48,925 nucleotides of DNA from Erwinia sp. OLFS4. Its GTDB lineage: Bacteria > Pseudomonadota > Gammaproteobacteria > Enterobacterales > Enterobacteriaceae. Below the pieces are notes generated by a model that saw nothing but the letters and a program-made list of their open reading frames with translations, was not told the origin of the DNA and ran no database searches. Where the stretch lies: the NCBI RefSeq assembly GCF_002752165.1, contig NZ_MOMB01000011.1, positions 1 to 48,925 of the forward strand, written 5' to 3'. The translations under genes were made by a program, and so were the position numbers. How positions within the stretch are numbered: the first letter of the stretch is position 1; each line of letters opens with the position of its first letter. Below, piece by piece: positions 39,234-48,925 of this stretch.

Positions 39234-40211
39234 TTACTGCGCGTTATACAGAATCACTGCGGCGGTAGCCAGCAGGTTCAACAGCGTTAACGGCAGACAG
39301 ACTTTCCAGCCGAAGGACATGACCTGGTCATAACGCGGACGTGGTAGCGCAGCGCGAATCAGAATGAACATCATCATGAAGAAGCCGGTTTTAATCGCAA
39401 ACCAGAAAAATGGCGGCAGCCAGGGGCCGTGCCATCCGCCAAAAAATAAGGTAACCATCAGTCCGGAGACCGTTGTAATACCAATATATTCGCCAACAAA
39501 GAACAAACCGAACTTCATCCCGGCATACTCAATGTGGTAACCATCGGCCAGCTCCTGCTCTGCTTCGGGCTGGTCGAAGGGATGACGGTGACACACGGCA
39601 ACGCCGGCAATCGCAAAAGTAACGAAACCGAAAAATTGCGGGATAACGTTCCACAAATGGGTCTGGCTATTGACGATGTCGATCATATTGAACGAGCCGG
39701 CCTGCGCAACCACCCCCATCAGCGACAAACCAAGAAACACTTCATAACTCAGAGTCTGTGCAGAAGCACGCATTGCGCCGAGCAACGAATATTTATTGTT
39801 ACTTGACCAGCCGGCAAACAGCACCGCATAGACCGCCAGACCCGCCATCATCAGGAAAAATAAAATACCGATGTTAAGGTCTGAAGCGGCCCAGCCCGGA
39901 GTAACAGGCACAATAACAAAGGCCATTAACATGGCGGTGAAGGCGATCATCGGTGCTAAGGTAAAAATCACCCGATCGGTAAACGGCGGGATCCAGTCCT
40001 CTTTAAAGAACATTTTGATCATGTCCGCCGCCAGCTGCAATGAGCCACCCCAGCCCACGCGGTTAGGCCCGTAGCGATTCTGGAACAAACCCAGTAAGCG
40101 ACGTTCAGCAAAACTCATGAAAGCGCCGCATACCACCACAACCAGCAAAATGACGATCGCTTTCAGTATACCGATTAATACAGCGATAACTTCCGGTGTC
40201 AGGCAACTCAT
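39234..40211 (-). CDS. nuoH: NADH:quinone oxidoreductase subunit H
   Basis: 325 residues, as in E. coli. NuoH forms much of the quinone chamber at the junction of the arms, with about eight helices. Conserved: [38 protein letters not shown] (first half) and [30 protein letters not shown], the charged loop of the E-channel. The ATG overlaps the nuoG stop by four bases. Confidence 0.98.
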   Translation of the reverse strand: MSCLTPEVIAVLIGILKAIVILLVVVVCGAFMSFAERRLLGLFQNRYGPNRVGWGGSLQLAADMIKMFFKEDWIPPFTDRVIFTLAPMIAFTAMLMAFVIVPVTPGWAASDLNIGILFFLMMAGLAVYAVLFAGWSSNNKYSLLGAMRASAQTLSYEVFLGLSLMGVVAQAGSFNMIDIVNSQTHLWNVIPQFFGFVTFAIAGVAVCHRHPFDQPEAEQELADGYHIEYAGMKFGLFFVGEYIGITTVSGLMVTLFFGGWHGPWLPPFFWFAIKTGFFMMMFILIRAALPRPRYDQVMSFGWKVCLPLTLLNLLATAAVILYNAQ

Positions 40212-42931
40212 TGTGCAGCCTCCTGCAGCGTTTCAATATGCTGTCCTGACAGGAAAGGCGGGATGCCAGGAAAGCCCAACGGCAAGCCTACCTGCCCGGC
40301 TTTCAGGGAGGCGGAAAGCCGTACCGGCAACCGCAGCGTCTCACCCGCGCAGTGCAGTTCGAGAGTGGCACCAGCATTAACACCCAGCCGCGCAGCATCT
40401 TCCTGACTAACAATGGCATAAGCCTGCGGCATACGCTGCTGAATAGCAGGCGCACGCTGCGTCATCTCTTCGCTGCCAAACAAATTAAAGTAAGGCGCTA
40501 CCGTCCAGCCTGCATCAGCCTGCCAGGCTGCCGGAATCGACTCAAACCACGCCAGTCGGGTATCACCAGCCTCAAACAATCTGACCCCAGGGTCGCCATG
40601 GCGCAGATGTCCGCCGACTTCATCCTGGAATTTATTCCACGCCTGCGGCGAGTTCCAGCCAGGTGCCCAGGCAAATGGAATTTGTGAACGCGCAGCACCC
40701 GGCTGATTGTTCCCTTCCATTGAAAAAGCGAACATCGAATCTTTATCCTGCGGCTGGCGTGGCTCGTGCACGCTGATATTGGCACGCGCCGCCGTTCTGC
40801 CGCTGTAACGATGCGGAGAACGCGCCAGTTTCTGTCCACGAATGCGGAAACTGGCATCGGGTGCGGCATCTTTAATGCCTGCCAGCTGCGGCAACTGCGC
40901 CACAACCGCATCAATAACATGGTCCAGTTGGGTCCAGTCAGGATGGCGGCTATTGACCATACTTTCCAGCGAATGCAACCAGCGCCAGCTTTCCAGCATC
41001 ACGACGCTTTCATCGTAATACGCCGGATCGTAGACCTGGAAGAAACGCTGGGCGCGGCCTTCCTGGTTAATCAGCGTCCCGTCGCTTTCGGCAAAGCTGG
41101 CGGTTGAAAGCAGCAGCCCGGCTTTTTCGCTGGTGGCAGTACGCTGGTGATCAATCACAATCAGGCGTTCACTCTGGCTCAGCGCCGCATCAACAAGGGC
41201 TTTTGGCGCGTGGCGATAGAGATCATTTTCCAGAATGACAGCCGCATCCGCCGCGCCACTGGTTAAATCTGCCAGCGCTTCATCAAGGGTTTTGCCACCG
41301 ATAATACCCAGACCGACGCTGTTTGCTGCCGCGGCCAGCAGGGTGATACCAACCTCTGCACCGCGATTTTTTAATGCCCGCGCCACGTTGGCAGCGGCCT
41401 GAATCACCGCTTCACTGCCGGCGTGGGTCCCGGAGATAATCAGCGGCTTTTTCGCGCCAGCCAGCGCCTGAACAATAACATCGATTTTGCCTGCTAAACT
41501 GCTGTCGAGATCGTTGACTGCCGGGGCACTGTTATCCAGGGCATGGGCAACCGCAAAGCCTAACCGGGCCTGATCCGCAACCGGTGCGCGATAGCTCCAT
41601 GCAGCAATATCATCCAGTCGGGTTTCATCAACGCAGGTCACAAACAGCGGATGTTTTGCATGCTGACCAATATTGAGGATGGCAGCAATTTGCCAGTCGG
41701 CGACTTTCTGCGCCGCAGCCATTTCGCGCGCTTTCCCTTTTACCGCCTGACGTACAGAAAGCGCCACGCGCGCACCGGTTTGCGTCAGGTCTTCACCGAG
41801 CACCAGTACCGCGTCATAGCTTTCAATTTCACGCAGGGCCGGCGTATAGATACCGCTATCCCGCAGGATATCCAGCATTAACGTCAGCCGTTGCTGTTCA
41901 TCAGCGGGCATCCCGGTATAGAAATTATCCGCACCAACCAGCTCGCGCAGCGCAAAGTTGCTTTCCACGCTGGCGCGCGGTGAACCAATGCCAATCGTCC
42001 GTTTTGACTGACGCAGGATATCTGCCGCCCCACCTAACGCCTGATCGGCATTCAGCCGGATTAAATCATGACCACGACGTTGTTCCGGCTGACGCGGACG
42101 ATCTTTACGATTGACGTAACCGTAACCAAAGCGGCCACGGTCGCATAAAAAGTAATGGTTAACCGTGCCGTTATAACGATTTTCAATGCGGCGCAGCTCG
42201 CCGTAACGTTCACCCGGGCTGGTGTTACAACCAACGCTGCACTGGTGGCAGATACTTGGCGCGAACTGCATATCCCATTTGCGGTTATAGCGCTCGGAAT
42301 GGGTTTTATCGGTAAAAACGCCCGTTGGACAAATTTCCACCAGGTTACCGGAGAATTCGCTTTCCAGCACGCCATCTTCAGCCCGACCGAAATAGACGTT
42401 GTCATGGGCGCCATAAACCCCCAGGTCTTTACCGTCTGCATAATCTTTGTAGTAACGCACACAGCGGTAGCAGGCAATACAGCGGTTCATTTCATGAGAG
42501 ATGAACGGGCCAAGATCCTGATTGCGGTGGGTACGTTTAGTAAAGCGATAACGACGGAAGCTGTGTCCGGTCATCACGGTCATATCCTGCAGATGGCAGT
42601 TGCCGCCTTCTTCACAGACCGGACAGTCATGCGGGTGATTGGTCATCAGCCATTCGACGACACTTTCTCGAAATTCGCGCGCTTCACCATCTTCAATTGA
42701 GATGAAAGTACCATCGGAAGCGGGCGTCATGCAGGACATTACCAGCCTGCCGCGGGTGTCTTCGGCATTTTGAAATTGCTTCACCGCACACTGACGGCAG
42801 GCGCCTACGCTGCCAAGCGCCGGGTGCCAGCAAAAATAAGGAATATCGAGGCCCAGCGACAGACAAGCCTGAAGCAGGTTGTCTGCACCATCCACCTCAT
42901 ATTCTTTACCGTCTACATGAATTGTAGCCAT
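40208..42931 (-). CDS. nuoG: NADH:quinone oxidoreductase subunit G
   Basis: 907 residues from ATG 42931 ([18 protein letters not shown], the family start); an open frame extends 35 codons further up but is not conserved. NuoG carries clusters N1b ([15 protein letters not shown]), N4/N5 ([18 protein letters not shown] and [11 protein letters not shown] ... EICPTGVF) and the extra N7 site with CHQCSVGC and a fourth cysteine in HYFLCDRG. The C-terminal part is a molybdopterin oxidoreductase-like domain that no longer binds cofactor. The 5' gap to nuoF is unusually long and contains a repeat-like sequence. Confidence 0.97.
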   Translation of the reverse strand: MATIHVDGKEYEVDGADNLLQACLSLGLDIPYFCWHPALGSVGACRQCAVKQFQNAEDTRGRLVMSCMTPASDGTFISIEDGEAREFRESVVEWLMTNHPHDCPVCEEGGNCHLQDMTVMTGHSFRRYRFTKRTHRNQDLGPFISHEMNRCIACYRCVRYYKDYADGKDLGVYGAHDNVYFGRAEDGVLESEFSGNLVEICPTGVFTDKTHSERYNRKWDMQFAPSICHQCSVGCNTSPGERYGELRRIENRYNGTVNHYFLCDRGRFGYGYVNRKDRPRQPEQRRGHDLIRLNADQALGGAADILRQSKRTIGIGSPRASVESNFALRELVGADNFYTGMPADEQQRLTLMLDILRDSGIYTPALREIESYDAVLVLGEDLTQTGARVALSVRQAVKGKAREMAAAQKVADWQIAAILNIGQHAKHPLFVTCVDETRLDDIAAWSYRAPVADQARLGFAVAHALDNSAPAVNDLDSSLAGKIDVIVQALAGAKKPLIISGTHAGSEAVIQAAANVARALKNRGAEVGITLLAAAANSVGLGIIGGKTLDEALADLTSGAADAAVILENDLYRHAPKALVDAALSQSERLIVIDHQRTATSEKAGLLLSTASFAESDGTLINQEGRAQRFFQVYDPAYYDESVVMLESWRWLHSLESMVNSRHPDWTQLDHVIDAVVAQLPQLAGIKDAAPDASFRIRGQKLARSPHRYSGRTAARANISVHEPRQPQDKDSMFAFSMEGNNQPGAARSQIPFAWAPGWNSPQAWNKFQDEVGGHLRHGDPGVRLFEAGDTRLAWFESIPAAWQADAGWTVAPYFNLFGSEEMTQRAPAIQQRMPQAYAIVSQEDAARLGVNAGATLELHCAGETLRLPVRLSASLKAGQVGLPLGFPGIPPFLSGQHIETLQEAAQ

Positions 42932-43098
42932 AGTGAACATGCTTCCATAAGTCTCGTCATTGACGAGCGTTAAACACAATTCTTCTTTCTCCTGCCGCCT
43001 TTGCACTGCTGCTGCGTTGGCTGCATTCGGTCCCACCAGTTACATACTGTTGTATGCTCCCGGCGCGGCCCTCATTTGCCGCCTGGCGGAGCGTGAAG
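42932..43098 (-). repeat. Repeat-like palindromic insert between nuoF and nuoG
   Basis: 167 bases separate two operon genes that are otherwise spaced by a few bases or overlap. On the minus strand the segment reads GCGGCAAATGAGG ... CGGGAGCATAC, loop AACA, GTATGTAACTGGTGGG ... GAATGCAGCCAACGCAGCAG. From memory this order resembles a family of palindromic intergenic repeats common in Yersinia, Serratia and Erwinia relatives (YPAL-like). Near the nuoG start a second palindrome occurs, CTCGTCA and TGACGAG around one base (42953-42967). I could not search for other copies. Confidence 0.5.
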
Positions 43099-44445
43099 TT
43101 ACCAGCGCGCCTTGAGCAGGTTTGGCTGAATGCCATTTATGGCATGCACGTTGCCAAAAACCTGCGGCGCAATACCGGCTTCAAATTCTTCACGGAAATA
43201 TTTTATCGCGCTCTGTAGCGGCTCTACGGCGCCTGGCGCATGGGCACAGAAGGTTTTACCCGGCCCCAACTGACGACAAAGCTGCTGCAAAGTTTCGATA
43301 TCCCCCGGCTGCCCTTCTTTACGCTCAAGCGCACGTAAGATCTTGACGCTCCAGGGCAAACCATCGCGACAGGGGGTACACCATCCGCAGGATTCCCGGG
43401 CAAAGAACTCTTCCAGGTTGCGCACCAGCGACACCATATTGATTTCATGATCGACCGCCATCGCCAGCGCGGTGCCAAGACGGCTGCCGGCTTTACCAAT
43501 ACTGGCAAACTCCATCGGCAGATCGAGATGCTGTTCAGTGAGAAAATCGGTACCGGCACCACCGGGTTGCCAGGCCTTAAACTTCAGACCATTGCGCATG
43601 CCACCGGCATAATCTTCCAGAATTTCACGCGCCGTGATGCCAAACGGAAGTTCCCAGACACCCGGATTGTTAACCCGGCCGGAAAAGCCCATCATCTTGG
43701 TGCCGGTATCATCACTTTTTGAAATGCTTTTATACCACTCCCCCCCATTAGCTATGATGGCCGGCACGTTGGAAAGCGTCTCCACGTTATTCACGCAGGT
43801 TGGCTTACCCCATGCACCAGCACTGGCCGGGAATGGCGGCTTTGAACGCGGATTGGCACGACGGCCTTCCAGCGAGTTAATCAGCGCCGTCTCTTCACCA
43901 CAGATATAGCGGCCCGCGCCGGTGTGCACAATCAGCTCAAAGTCGAAACCACTGCCGAGAATATTTTTGCCCAGCAAGCCAGCCTGAGTTGCTTCAGCAA
44001 TTGCCCGCCGCAAATTAACAGCTGCTTCAATATATTCACCGCGCAGAAAAATGTAGCCCCGGTAGGCTTTGAGGGCAAAAGCCGCAATCAGCATTCCTTC
44101 CACCAGCTGATGTGGCATCTGCTCCATCAGCAAGCGGTCTTTGTACGTCCCCGGTTCCATTTCATCGGCGTTACACAACAGATAGCGAATATTCATCGAC
44201 TCATCTTTGGGCATCAGGCTCCACTTAAGACCGGTGGAAAAACCTGCTCCGCCACGGCCTTTCAGGCCGGAATCCTTAACCTCGGTGACAATGTCGTCCG
44301 GAGTCATACTCTTTAATGCTTTTTCGGCACCGGCATAACCATTTTTGCTGCGATACTCATCCAGCCAGACCGGCTGTTTATCTTCGCGCAATCGCCAGGT
44401 CAGTGGATGGGTTTCAGCCGTACGGATAATCTGTTTTACACTCAT
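43099..44445 (-). CDS. nuoF: NADH:quinone oxidoreductase subunit F
   Basis: 448 residues (E. coli 445). NuoF oxidises NADH. The NADH/FMN site [57 protein letters not shown] and the N3 cluster ligands [12 protein letters not shown] with a further cysteine in [10 protein letters not shown] are all intact. It overlaps the nuoE stop by four bases. The N-terminus [19 protein letters not shown] is slightly longer than in E. coli. Confidence 0.98.
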   Translation of the reverse strand: MSVKQIIRTAETHPLTWRLREDKQPVWLDEYRSKNGYAGAEKALKSMTPDDIVTEVKDSGLKGRGGAGFSTGLKWSLMPKDESMNIRYLLCNADEMEPGTYKDRLLMEQMPHQLVEGMLIAAFALKAYRGYIFLRGEYIEAAVNLRRAIAEATQAGLLGKNILGSGFDFELIVHTGAGRYICGEETALINSLEGRRANPRSKPPFPASAGAWGKPTCVNNVETLSNVPAIIANGGEWYKSISKSDDTGTKMMGFSGRVNNPGVWELPFGITAREILEDYAGGMRNGLKFKAWQPGGAGTDFLTEQHLDLPMEFASIGKAGSRLGTALAMAVDHEINMVSLVRNLEEFFARESCGWCTPCRDGLPWSVKILRALERKEGQPGDIETLQQLCRQLGPGKTFCAHAPGAVEPLQSAIKYFREEFEAGIAPQVFGNVHAINGIQPNLLKARW

Positions 44446-44957
44446 TGATACTGCTCCAGTAAACCAGGGATACCTTCCGGGGTCAGATGAACATGGGTAT
44501 CTTCATCCACCATCATGGTTGGCCCTTTATCACAGTTGCCAAGGCAGCAGGTCGGCAGCAGCGTAAAACGTCCGTCAGCGGTTGTCTGTCCCGGTTTGAT
44601 ATTCAGCTGTTGTTCAAGCGCGGCCTGAATCCCCTGAAACCCGGTGATGTGACAGACCACACTGTCACAATAACGAATAACGTGCCGCCCAACCGGCTGA
44701 CGGAAAATCTGGCTATAAAACGTCGCCACACCTTCCACGTCACTGGCAGGAATTCCCAGCACTTCTGCAATAGCATTAATGGCACCATCCGGCACCCAAC
44801 CGCGCTGTTTCTGGACAATTTTCAGCGCCTCAATAGAAGCGGCTCGGGCATCTTCATAGTGGTGCTTTTCATGTTCAATCGCCTCACGTTCGCTGGCGCT
44901 GAGCACAAAATCCGCATTCGGGTCGATCGTTTCGATCTCAATTCTTTGATCGTGCAT
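44442..44957 (-). CDS. nuoE: NADH:quinone oxidoreductase subunit E
   Basis: 171 residues (E. coli 166). A thioredoxin-like protein with cluster N1a. The ligands are in [12 protein letters not shown] and [13 protein letters not shown]. The variable N-terminus [20 protein letters not shown] is a little longer than in E. coli. It starts two bases after the nuoCD stop. Confidence 0.97.
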   Translation of the reverse strand: MHDQRIEIETIDPNADFVLSASEREAIEHEKHHYEDARAASIEALKIVQKQRGWVPDGAINAIAEVLGIPASDVEGVATFYSQIFRQPVGRHVIRYCDSVVCHITGFQGIQAALEQQLNIKPGQTTADGRFTLLPTCCLGNCDKGPTMMVDEDTHVHLTPEGIPGLLEQYQ

Positions 44958-44959
44958 TA

Positions 44960-46759
44960 TTAGCGGTCCACATCTGACATAACAAAATCGATACTGCCCA
45001 GGTACACGATAAGATCGGATACCAGACAGCCCCGGATCACCGAAGGTATCTGCTGCAGGTGCGGGAAGCTTGGGGTGCGTACACGAGTACGATAACTCAT
45101 GGTGCTTCCATCACTGGTCAGATAGTAGCTATTGATCCCTTTGGTTGCCTCAATCATCTGAAATGATTCATTTGCAGGCATTACCGGTCCCCAGGAAACC
45201 TGTAAGAAGTGGGTAATCAGGGTCTCAATATGCTGTAACGTCCGCTCTTTTGGCGGCGGCGTGGTTAACGGATGATCGGCTTTAAATGGCCCGGCAGGCA
45301 TATTATTCAGGCACTGCTCAAGAATGCGCAGACTCTGTCGCATCTCTTCCATTTTCAGCATGACACGGCTGTAAGCATCACTGATTCCATTGCCGGTGGG
45401 GATATCAAACTCGAAATTTTCATAGCCAGAGTATGGGCGCCATTTACGGACGTCAAAATCAAGACCGGTAGCCCGCAGTCCGGCGCCGGTGGTTCCCCAT
45501 TCCAGCGCTTCTTTCATATTGTACGCAGCGACACCTTTCGCGCGGGCAATTAATACCGTGTTCTTCAACGCCGCGGTTTCATACTCTTTTAACCGTTTTG
45601 GCAGCCAGTTAAGAAACTCACGCAGCAAACGTTCCCAACCATTCGGCAAATCATGGGCCACGCCGCCAATCCTGAACCACGCCGGATGCATACGGAAACC
45701 AGTGATGGCTTCAACCACATCATAAATTTTCTGGCGATCGGTAAAGGCAAAAAATACCGGCGTCATCGCGCCGACATCCTGAATAAACGTCGAGATATAA
45801 AGTAAGTGACTGTTAATACGGAACAGTTCCGACAGCATCACACGAATAACATTGACGCGGTCAGGTACGGTAATACCCGCCAGCTTTTCAACCGCCAGCA
45901 CATATGGCATTTCATTGACGCAGCCGCCAAGGTATTCAATACGGTCTGTATAAGGGATATAACTGTGCCAGGACTGTCGTTCCCCCATCTTTTCTGCGCC
46001 ACGGTGGTGATAGCCAACGTCCGGCACGCAGTCAACAATCTCTTCGCCATCCAGTTGCAGAATGATACGAAACGCACCATGTGCCGAGGGGTGATTCGGC
46101 CCAAGGTTGAGGAACATATAGTCTTCATTTTGCGTGCTGCGTTTCATCCCCCACTCTTCCGGCTTGAAGGTCATTGCCTCCATTTCCAGATCTTCTTTCT
46201 GTTTAGTCAGCAAATAGGGGTCAAATTCGGTGGCACGCGCCGGATAATCTTTGCGTAACGGATGTCCTTCCCAGAACTGCGGCATCATAATGCGGGTCAG
46301 ATGGGGATGGCCATCGAAGGTGATACCAAACATTTCCCAGGTTTCACGCTCATACCAGTTAGCGTTAGGGTAAATTTTGGTTATCGTTGCCAGGTGTAAA
46401 TCATTTTCAGACAACGCCACCTTGAGCATAATGTCGCGATTACGTTCAATGGATAGCAGATGATAGAAAACAGAAAAATCGGCAGCGGGTAAACCGGCGC
46501 GATGGGTACGCAACCGTTCATCCATGCCATGCAGGTCATAAAGCATGACATAGGGTTTAGGCAGTTTACGCAGGAACTCCGCAATTTCCAGCAGTTGCTC
46601 ACGTTTGATCCAGACTACCGGCACGCCAGTACGCGTCGGCTGGACAGTAAAGGCTTCCGGCCCAAAACGGTTACGCAGCTCGCCTATCACCGGGTCATCC
46701 TGGTGATCGCATGTTTGCCATGCGGGCTGGGCGAGGTCTTGCGTGGTCAAATCAGTCAT
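44960..46759 (-). CDS. nuoC: NADH:quinone oxidoreductase fused subunits C and D
   Basis: 599 residues (E. coli about 600, NuoCD). The first ~190 residues are the 30-kDa NuoC domain ([28 protein letters not shown]); the rest is the 49-kDa NuoD domain ([40 protein letters not shown]), which forms the quinone pocket with NuoB and NuoH. The fusion is normal in enterics. The C-terminus [14 protein letters not shown] is identical to E. coli. Confidence 0.98.
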   Translation of the reverse strand: MTDLTTQDLAQPAWQTCDHQDDPVIGELRNRFGPEAFTVQPTRTGVPVVWIKREQLLEIAEFLRKLPKPYVMLYDLHGMDERLRTHRAGLPAADFSVFYHLLSIERNRDIMLKVALSENDLHLATITKIYPNANWYERETWEMFGITFDGHPHLTRIMMPQFWEGHPLRKDYPARATEFDPYLLTKQKEDLEMEAMTFKPEEWGMKRSTQNEDYMFLNLGPNHPSAHGAFRIILQLDGEEIVDCVPDVGYHHRGAEKMGERQSWHSYIPYTDRIEYLGGCVNEMPYVLAVEKLAGITVPDRVNVIRVMLSELFRINSHLLYISTFIQDVGAMTPVFFAFTDRQKIYDVVEAITGFRMHPAWFRIGGVAHDLPNGWERLLREFLNWLPKRLKEYETAALKNTVLIARAKGVAAYNMKEALEWGTTGAGLRATGLDFDVRKWRPYSGYENFEFDIPTGNGISDAYSRVMLKMEEMRQSLRILEQCLNNMPAGPFKADHPLTTPPPKERTLQHIETLITHFLQVSWGPVMPANESFQMIEATKGINSYYLTSDGSTMSYRTRVRTPSFPHLQQIPSVIRGCLVSDLIVYLGSIDFVMSDVDR

Positions 46760-46870
46760 AATTTATTCACCATGCTGGCCTGAACACGTCAGGCGCTCAG
46801 TGTTGGCGTAAGTAAACTAATCTGCGCTTTACATGGTATGTTTATTCGCGCTGATAACGTTTAATTCTTT

Positions 46871-47554
46871 TTACACTTCATCCGGCGTGCGCAGGTTGGT
46901 AACCGCAATACGTTCACCACGCTTTCTTTCACGTTCAGATTGCATATTGGCACGATACACGCCCTGATCGCCGACCACCCATGACAATGGACGACGCTCT
47001 TTACCAATTGACTCACGCAGCAGTAATAAAGCCTGCATATAGGCTTCAGGACGTGGCGGGCAGCCAGGAATATACACATCGACCGGCAGGAATTTGTCCA
47101 CTCCCTGCACAACAGAATAGATGTCGTACATCCCGCCGGAGTTAGCGCAGGCACCCATCGAAATGACCCATTTCGGCTCCAGCATTTGATCATAAAGACG
47201 CTGGACGACGGGGGCCATTTTGGTAAAGCAGGTGCCGGCAACCACCATAAAATCGGCCTGACGTGGCGAGGCACGCAATACTTCTGCACCAAATCGCGCC
47301 ACATCATGCACTGCGGTAAATGAAGTGGTCATTTCCACATAACAGCAGGAAAGGCCGAAGTTATACGGCCAGAGAGAGTTTTTGCGTCCCCAGTTCACCA
47401 TGTCGTGCAGGGCATGCTCAAGTTTGCCCATGTAGACACTGCGGTGAACATGTTGCTCCAGGGGGTCGGTGACGATTTCCTGCTTCTGCAGAGGATAGCG
47501 GTCGTTACCGTTGCCCTCACCGTTAGGGTCTATGCGGGTGAGCGTATAGTCCAT
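46871..47554 (-). CDS. nuoB: NADH:quinone oxidoreductase subunit B
   Basis: 227 residues (E. coli 220). NuoB carries cluster N2, the last before quinone. The ligands are in [18 protein letters not shown] and [12 protein letters not shown]. Seven extra residues relative to E. coli lie in the N-terminal region around GEGNGND and [15 protein letters not shown]. It is followed by a 111-base gap before nuoCD that contains only a short CCTGA/TCAGG hairpin. Confidence 0.98.
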   Translation of the reverse strand: MDYTLTRIDPNGEGNGNDRYPLQKQEIVTDPLEQHVHRSVYMGKLEHALHDMVNWGRKNSLWPYNFGLSCCYVEMTTSFTAVHDVARFGAEVLRASPRQADFMVVAGTCFTKMAPVVQRLYDQMLEPKWVISMGACANSGGMYDIYSVVQGVDKFLPVDVYIPGCPPRPEAYMQALLLLRESIGKERRPLSWVVGDQGVYRANMQSERERKRGERIAVTNLRTPDEV

Positions 47555-47569
47555 CTGAATGCCTCTCTG

Positions 47570-48013
47570 TTACTGCGTATGATGGTTGGTGTGGGAGAGA
47601 TCGGTTATCTCTGGCATCCGACGTGAACGAACCGGGGTCCAGTCAAGCGCGCCAATACGGGCCAGGTAAACCAGACCCGCTAACAACACCAAAATGAAAA
47701 TAGCGGCTTCCGTAAAGCCAACCCAGCCACTTTCGCGAATGGAAGTCGACCAGGCGTATAAAAAGAGGGCCTCAACGTCAAAAATGACGAAAAACATGGC
47801 AACCAGATAAAATTGTGCGGAAAGACGTAGTCTGGCGCTACCCACCGGATTGGCGCCCGATTCAAAAGGGGTGTTTTTGTTTCTTCCTCTTGCCCGGCCA
47901 CCGAGGAACCAGGCACCCGCTAACATCAGGCAACACAGGCCAACAGAAGCGATAACAAATACAGCAAATGCCCAGTGATGAGCGACGACTTCAGTGGTTG
48001 TAGACATACTCAT
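47570..48013 (-). CDS. nuoA: NADH:quinone oxidoreductase subunit A
   Basis: 147 residues, as in E. coli, three membrane helices. The loop with the quinone-channel cysteine is changed: [21 protein letters not shown] has no cysteine, as in E. coli. The conserved [27 protein letters not shown] follows. It is the first gene of the nuo operon. Confidence 0.97.
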   Translation of the reverse strand: MSMSTTTEVVAHHWAFAVFVIASVGLCCLMLAGAWFLGGRARGRNKNTPFESGANPVGSARLRLSAQFYLVAMFFVIFDVEALFLYAWSTSIRESGWVGFTEAAIFILVLLAGLVYLARIGALDWTPVRSRRMPEITDLSHTNHHTQ

Positions 48014-48560
48014 TGCTTACTCATCAAACGTGACGTTTAGCGTCAGGCCCTGATTAACGGCGTGTCGCTTGCCACAACGATTCAAGGGAAGGAAAAAAAC
48101 CTTATAAATAGTGCTGGTAATTGTCCAGTAGCCAGCAGTTTTATGGGGTTTTTTACCCTTTTCTATAACCTTTTGTCAACCTGGACAAAATCATCCACAC
48201 GCTAATTTACATACACACCAGGTTATTAACAGATGATGCGAAGAAATTTGGCTTAATCGAGTCAGTGCTTAAGGATAGAAAAGATCCCTGCGGCGGCTAC
48301 GCAGGCAGTCGCCTCACAAGGACCAGGCATATTCTGACAGAAAGATCGCACTTTTCCTGTACATTATTAGGGATATTTTTTTGATCCAGAGCACATTTAT
48401 GGTGTTTAAGACAAAAAAATCACCAGCAAACTTTGCCTCAAATCAATTACCGGTGGTTTATCTGATTTCTGAGCTAACAGACCGTTAACGCCATTTTTGT
48501 ATTAAAATGTATTAACCATCATTATAATTAATTGAGTGATAACACTTTTCACAGTTAAAA
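48014..48560. other. nuo upstream region
   Basis: About 550 AT-rich bases that should carry the nuo promoters. On the minus strand a TTGACA hexamer (48174-48179) is followed 18 bases later by TAAAAA (48150-48155), a candidate promoter. An inverted repeat TTGTC (48174-48178) and GACAA (48185-48189) overlaps this -35. A CCTGCG/CGCAGG hairpin lies around 48288-48306. ArcA, FNR and NarL control nuo in E. coli, but I could not place their sites with confidence. No gene is seen. Confidence 0.4.
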
Positions 48561-48562
48561 AA

Positions 48563-48602
48563 CAAAAAAAAGCCCCGCAAGCATCAGGCGTGCGGGGCTT
48601 GA
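48563..48602 (-). terminator. Terminator of lrhA
   Basis: On the minus strand arms AAGCCCCGCA and TGCGGGGCTT with an 11-base loop are followed by eight T with the stem's last bases, then GTTTTT. It lies about 60 bases after the lrhA stop. Confidence 0.88.
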
Positions 48603-48662
48603 TAAAACAACATGTGTCTCTGGCTGCGTCATTATTGCCCGGTTCACTCTGTTTCGATTGAA

Positions 48663-48747
48663 TTACTCTTCCTCATCGACGTAAACCGCGCCGTTCTGGC
48701 CTTCTATCATGCTATACGGATTGTTATTGGCTTCCATGGCATTAAAG
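48663..48747 (-). pseudogene. lrhA: LrhA regulator, last 27 codons, cut off by IS1
   Basis: The minus-strand frame reads FNAMEANNNPYSMIEGQNG and ends in an acidic VYVDEEE before its stop at 48663. It aligns with the E. coli LrhA tail (QAMESYHNPW... ending in acidic residues), and LrhA is the gene upstream of nuoA in E. coli. The frame is broken at 48747 by the IS1 end, so the rest of lrhA must lie beyond the element. LrhA is a LysR-type regulator that represses flagellar (flhDC), fimbrial and rpoS-translation functions. Only the variable tail is removed, so the upstream part might still make a shortened protein. Confidence 0.8.
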
Positions 48748-48925
48748 GGTGATGCCTCCAATTAGTAGAACATGTGTTTCTCGATAAACGCTCCAATGAC
48801 TTTTTCGTGGATCTCAACTGAGCGCGAAAAGCAGATTGTTTTACGAGCCAACCGTTTAATGCGGGTGCGGAGCGTCAGGTTATTACGTTCAATGCGTTGG
48901 GTGAAAATTTTGCCCGTCAGATGCT
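48748..48925 (-). mobile_element. IS1-family element, 3' part only
   Basis: The element starts at 48748 with GGTGATGCCTCCAATTAG, the inverted partner of the end at 188, followed after a few bases by the stop of insB. The rest lies right of the window. It has the same orientation as the first copy (genes on the minus strand) but different flanking bases (GCATTAAAG, 48739-48747), so the two ends are not the two sides of one insertion. Confidence 0.9.
48762..48925 (-). CDS. insB: IS1 InsB transposase, C-terminal fragment (partial, runs off window)
   Basis: The last 54 codons are visible: HLTGKIFTQRIERNNLTLRT, then RIKRLARKTICFSRSVEIHE and KVIGAFIEKHMFY, stop at 48762. This follows the IS1 InsB C-terminus (TQRIERHNLNLR ... 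SFSKSVELHDKVIG) closely. InsB supplies the catalytic DDE domain when fused to InsA by frameshifting. The catalytic glutamate region is at or beyond the window edge. The frame is intact as far as it can be read. Confidence 0.92.
   Translation of the reverse strand, partial: HLTGKIFTQRIERNNLTLRTRIKRLARKTICFSRSVEIHEKVIGAFIEKHMFY

Noticed and set aside
42932..43036. Longer N-terminus for NuoG (extra 35 codons)
   Set aside because: The extension lies in repeat-like DNA, and the family start [13 protein letters not shown] aligns at 42931.
1..48925. Composite IS1 transposon carrying the whole window
   Set aside because: The interior is core chromosome in its usual order (gyrA, nrdAB, nuo), the IS ends interrupt two unrelated genes and the flanking bases differ.

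Overview
The window is 48.9 kb of an enterobacterial chromosome. Gene families, lengths and order match the E. coli segments yojI-alkB-apbE-ompC-micF-rcsDBC, gyrA-ubiG-nrdAB-yfaE, elaB/elaA and nuoA-N-lrhA, but divergence from E. coli and several local changes point to a relative outside Escherichia. A member of the Erwinia/Pantoea side of Enterobacterales is my guess from memory, not a result. Almost all genes are full length. Both ends of the window lie inside IS1-family elements, which is typical of a contig that stops at repeats.

Layout. 1-188: 5' end of an IS1 element that has truncated a GntR-family regulator (189-577). 592-1300: AT-rich DNA with a strong PhoB-box match ahead of a 68-codon unknown gene. 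1442-4901: yojI (ABC exporter), then apbE-alkB, which overlap. 5062-6381: a 41-codon small membrane protein and a divergent pair (DUF1348 protein / TetR regulator) sharing two clear palindromic operators. 6406-7683: the porin ompC with three OmpR boxes. 7841-7937: the antisense RNA micF. 8467-14700: the Rcs phosphorelay (rcsD-rcsB, convergent rcsC).

14868-20735 holds an agmatine deiminase pathway between rcsC and gyrA: aguA (agmatine deiminase) and an agmatine/putrescine antiporter on the minus strand; divergently, carbamate kinase, a TetR regulator and putrescine carbamoyltransferase. Together these would convert agmatine to putrescine, CO2, ammonia and ATP, but the carbamoyltransferase gene carries a one-base deletion near its 3' end. 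20762-28549: gyrA, ubiG, nrdA-nrdB-yfaE (class Ia ribonucleotide reductase with its ferredoxin). 28576-32701: a cinA-like gene, elaB, opgD (Tat-exported periplasmic glucan protein) and elaA. 32843-48013: the complete nuo operon for respiratory complex I, with CD fused and an unusual repeat-like insert between nuoF and nuoG. 48563-48925: the lrhA terminator and last 27 codons of lrhA, cut off by a second IS1 copy.

Three separate gene disruptions (gntR, ptcA, lrhA) next to otherwise intact housekeeping genes suggest recent, limited gene loss driven partly by IS1. I found no CRISPR array, tRNA or rRNA, prophage or toxin-antitoxin module. The least explained items are the Pho-box small gene, the 41-residue membrane protein, the hexanucleotide repeat inside the agmatine-locus TetR regulator, and the TetR/DUF1348 divergon.
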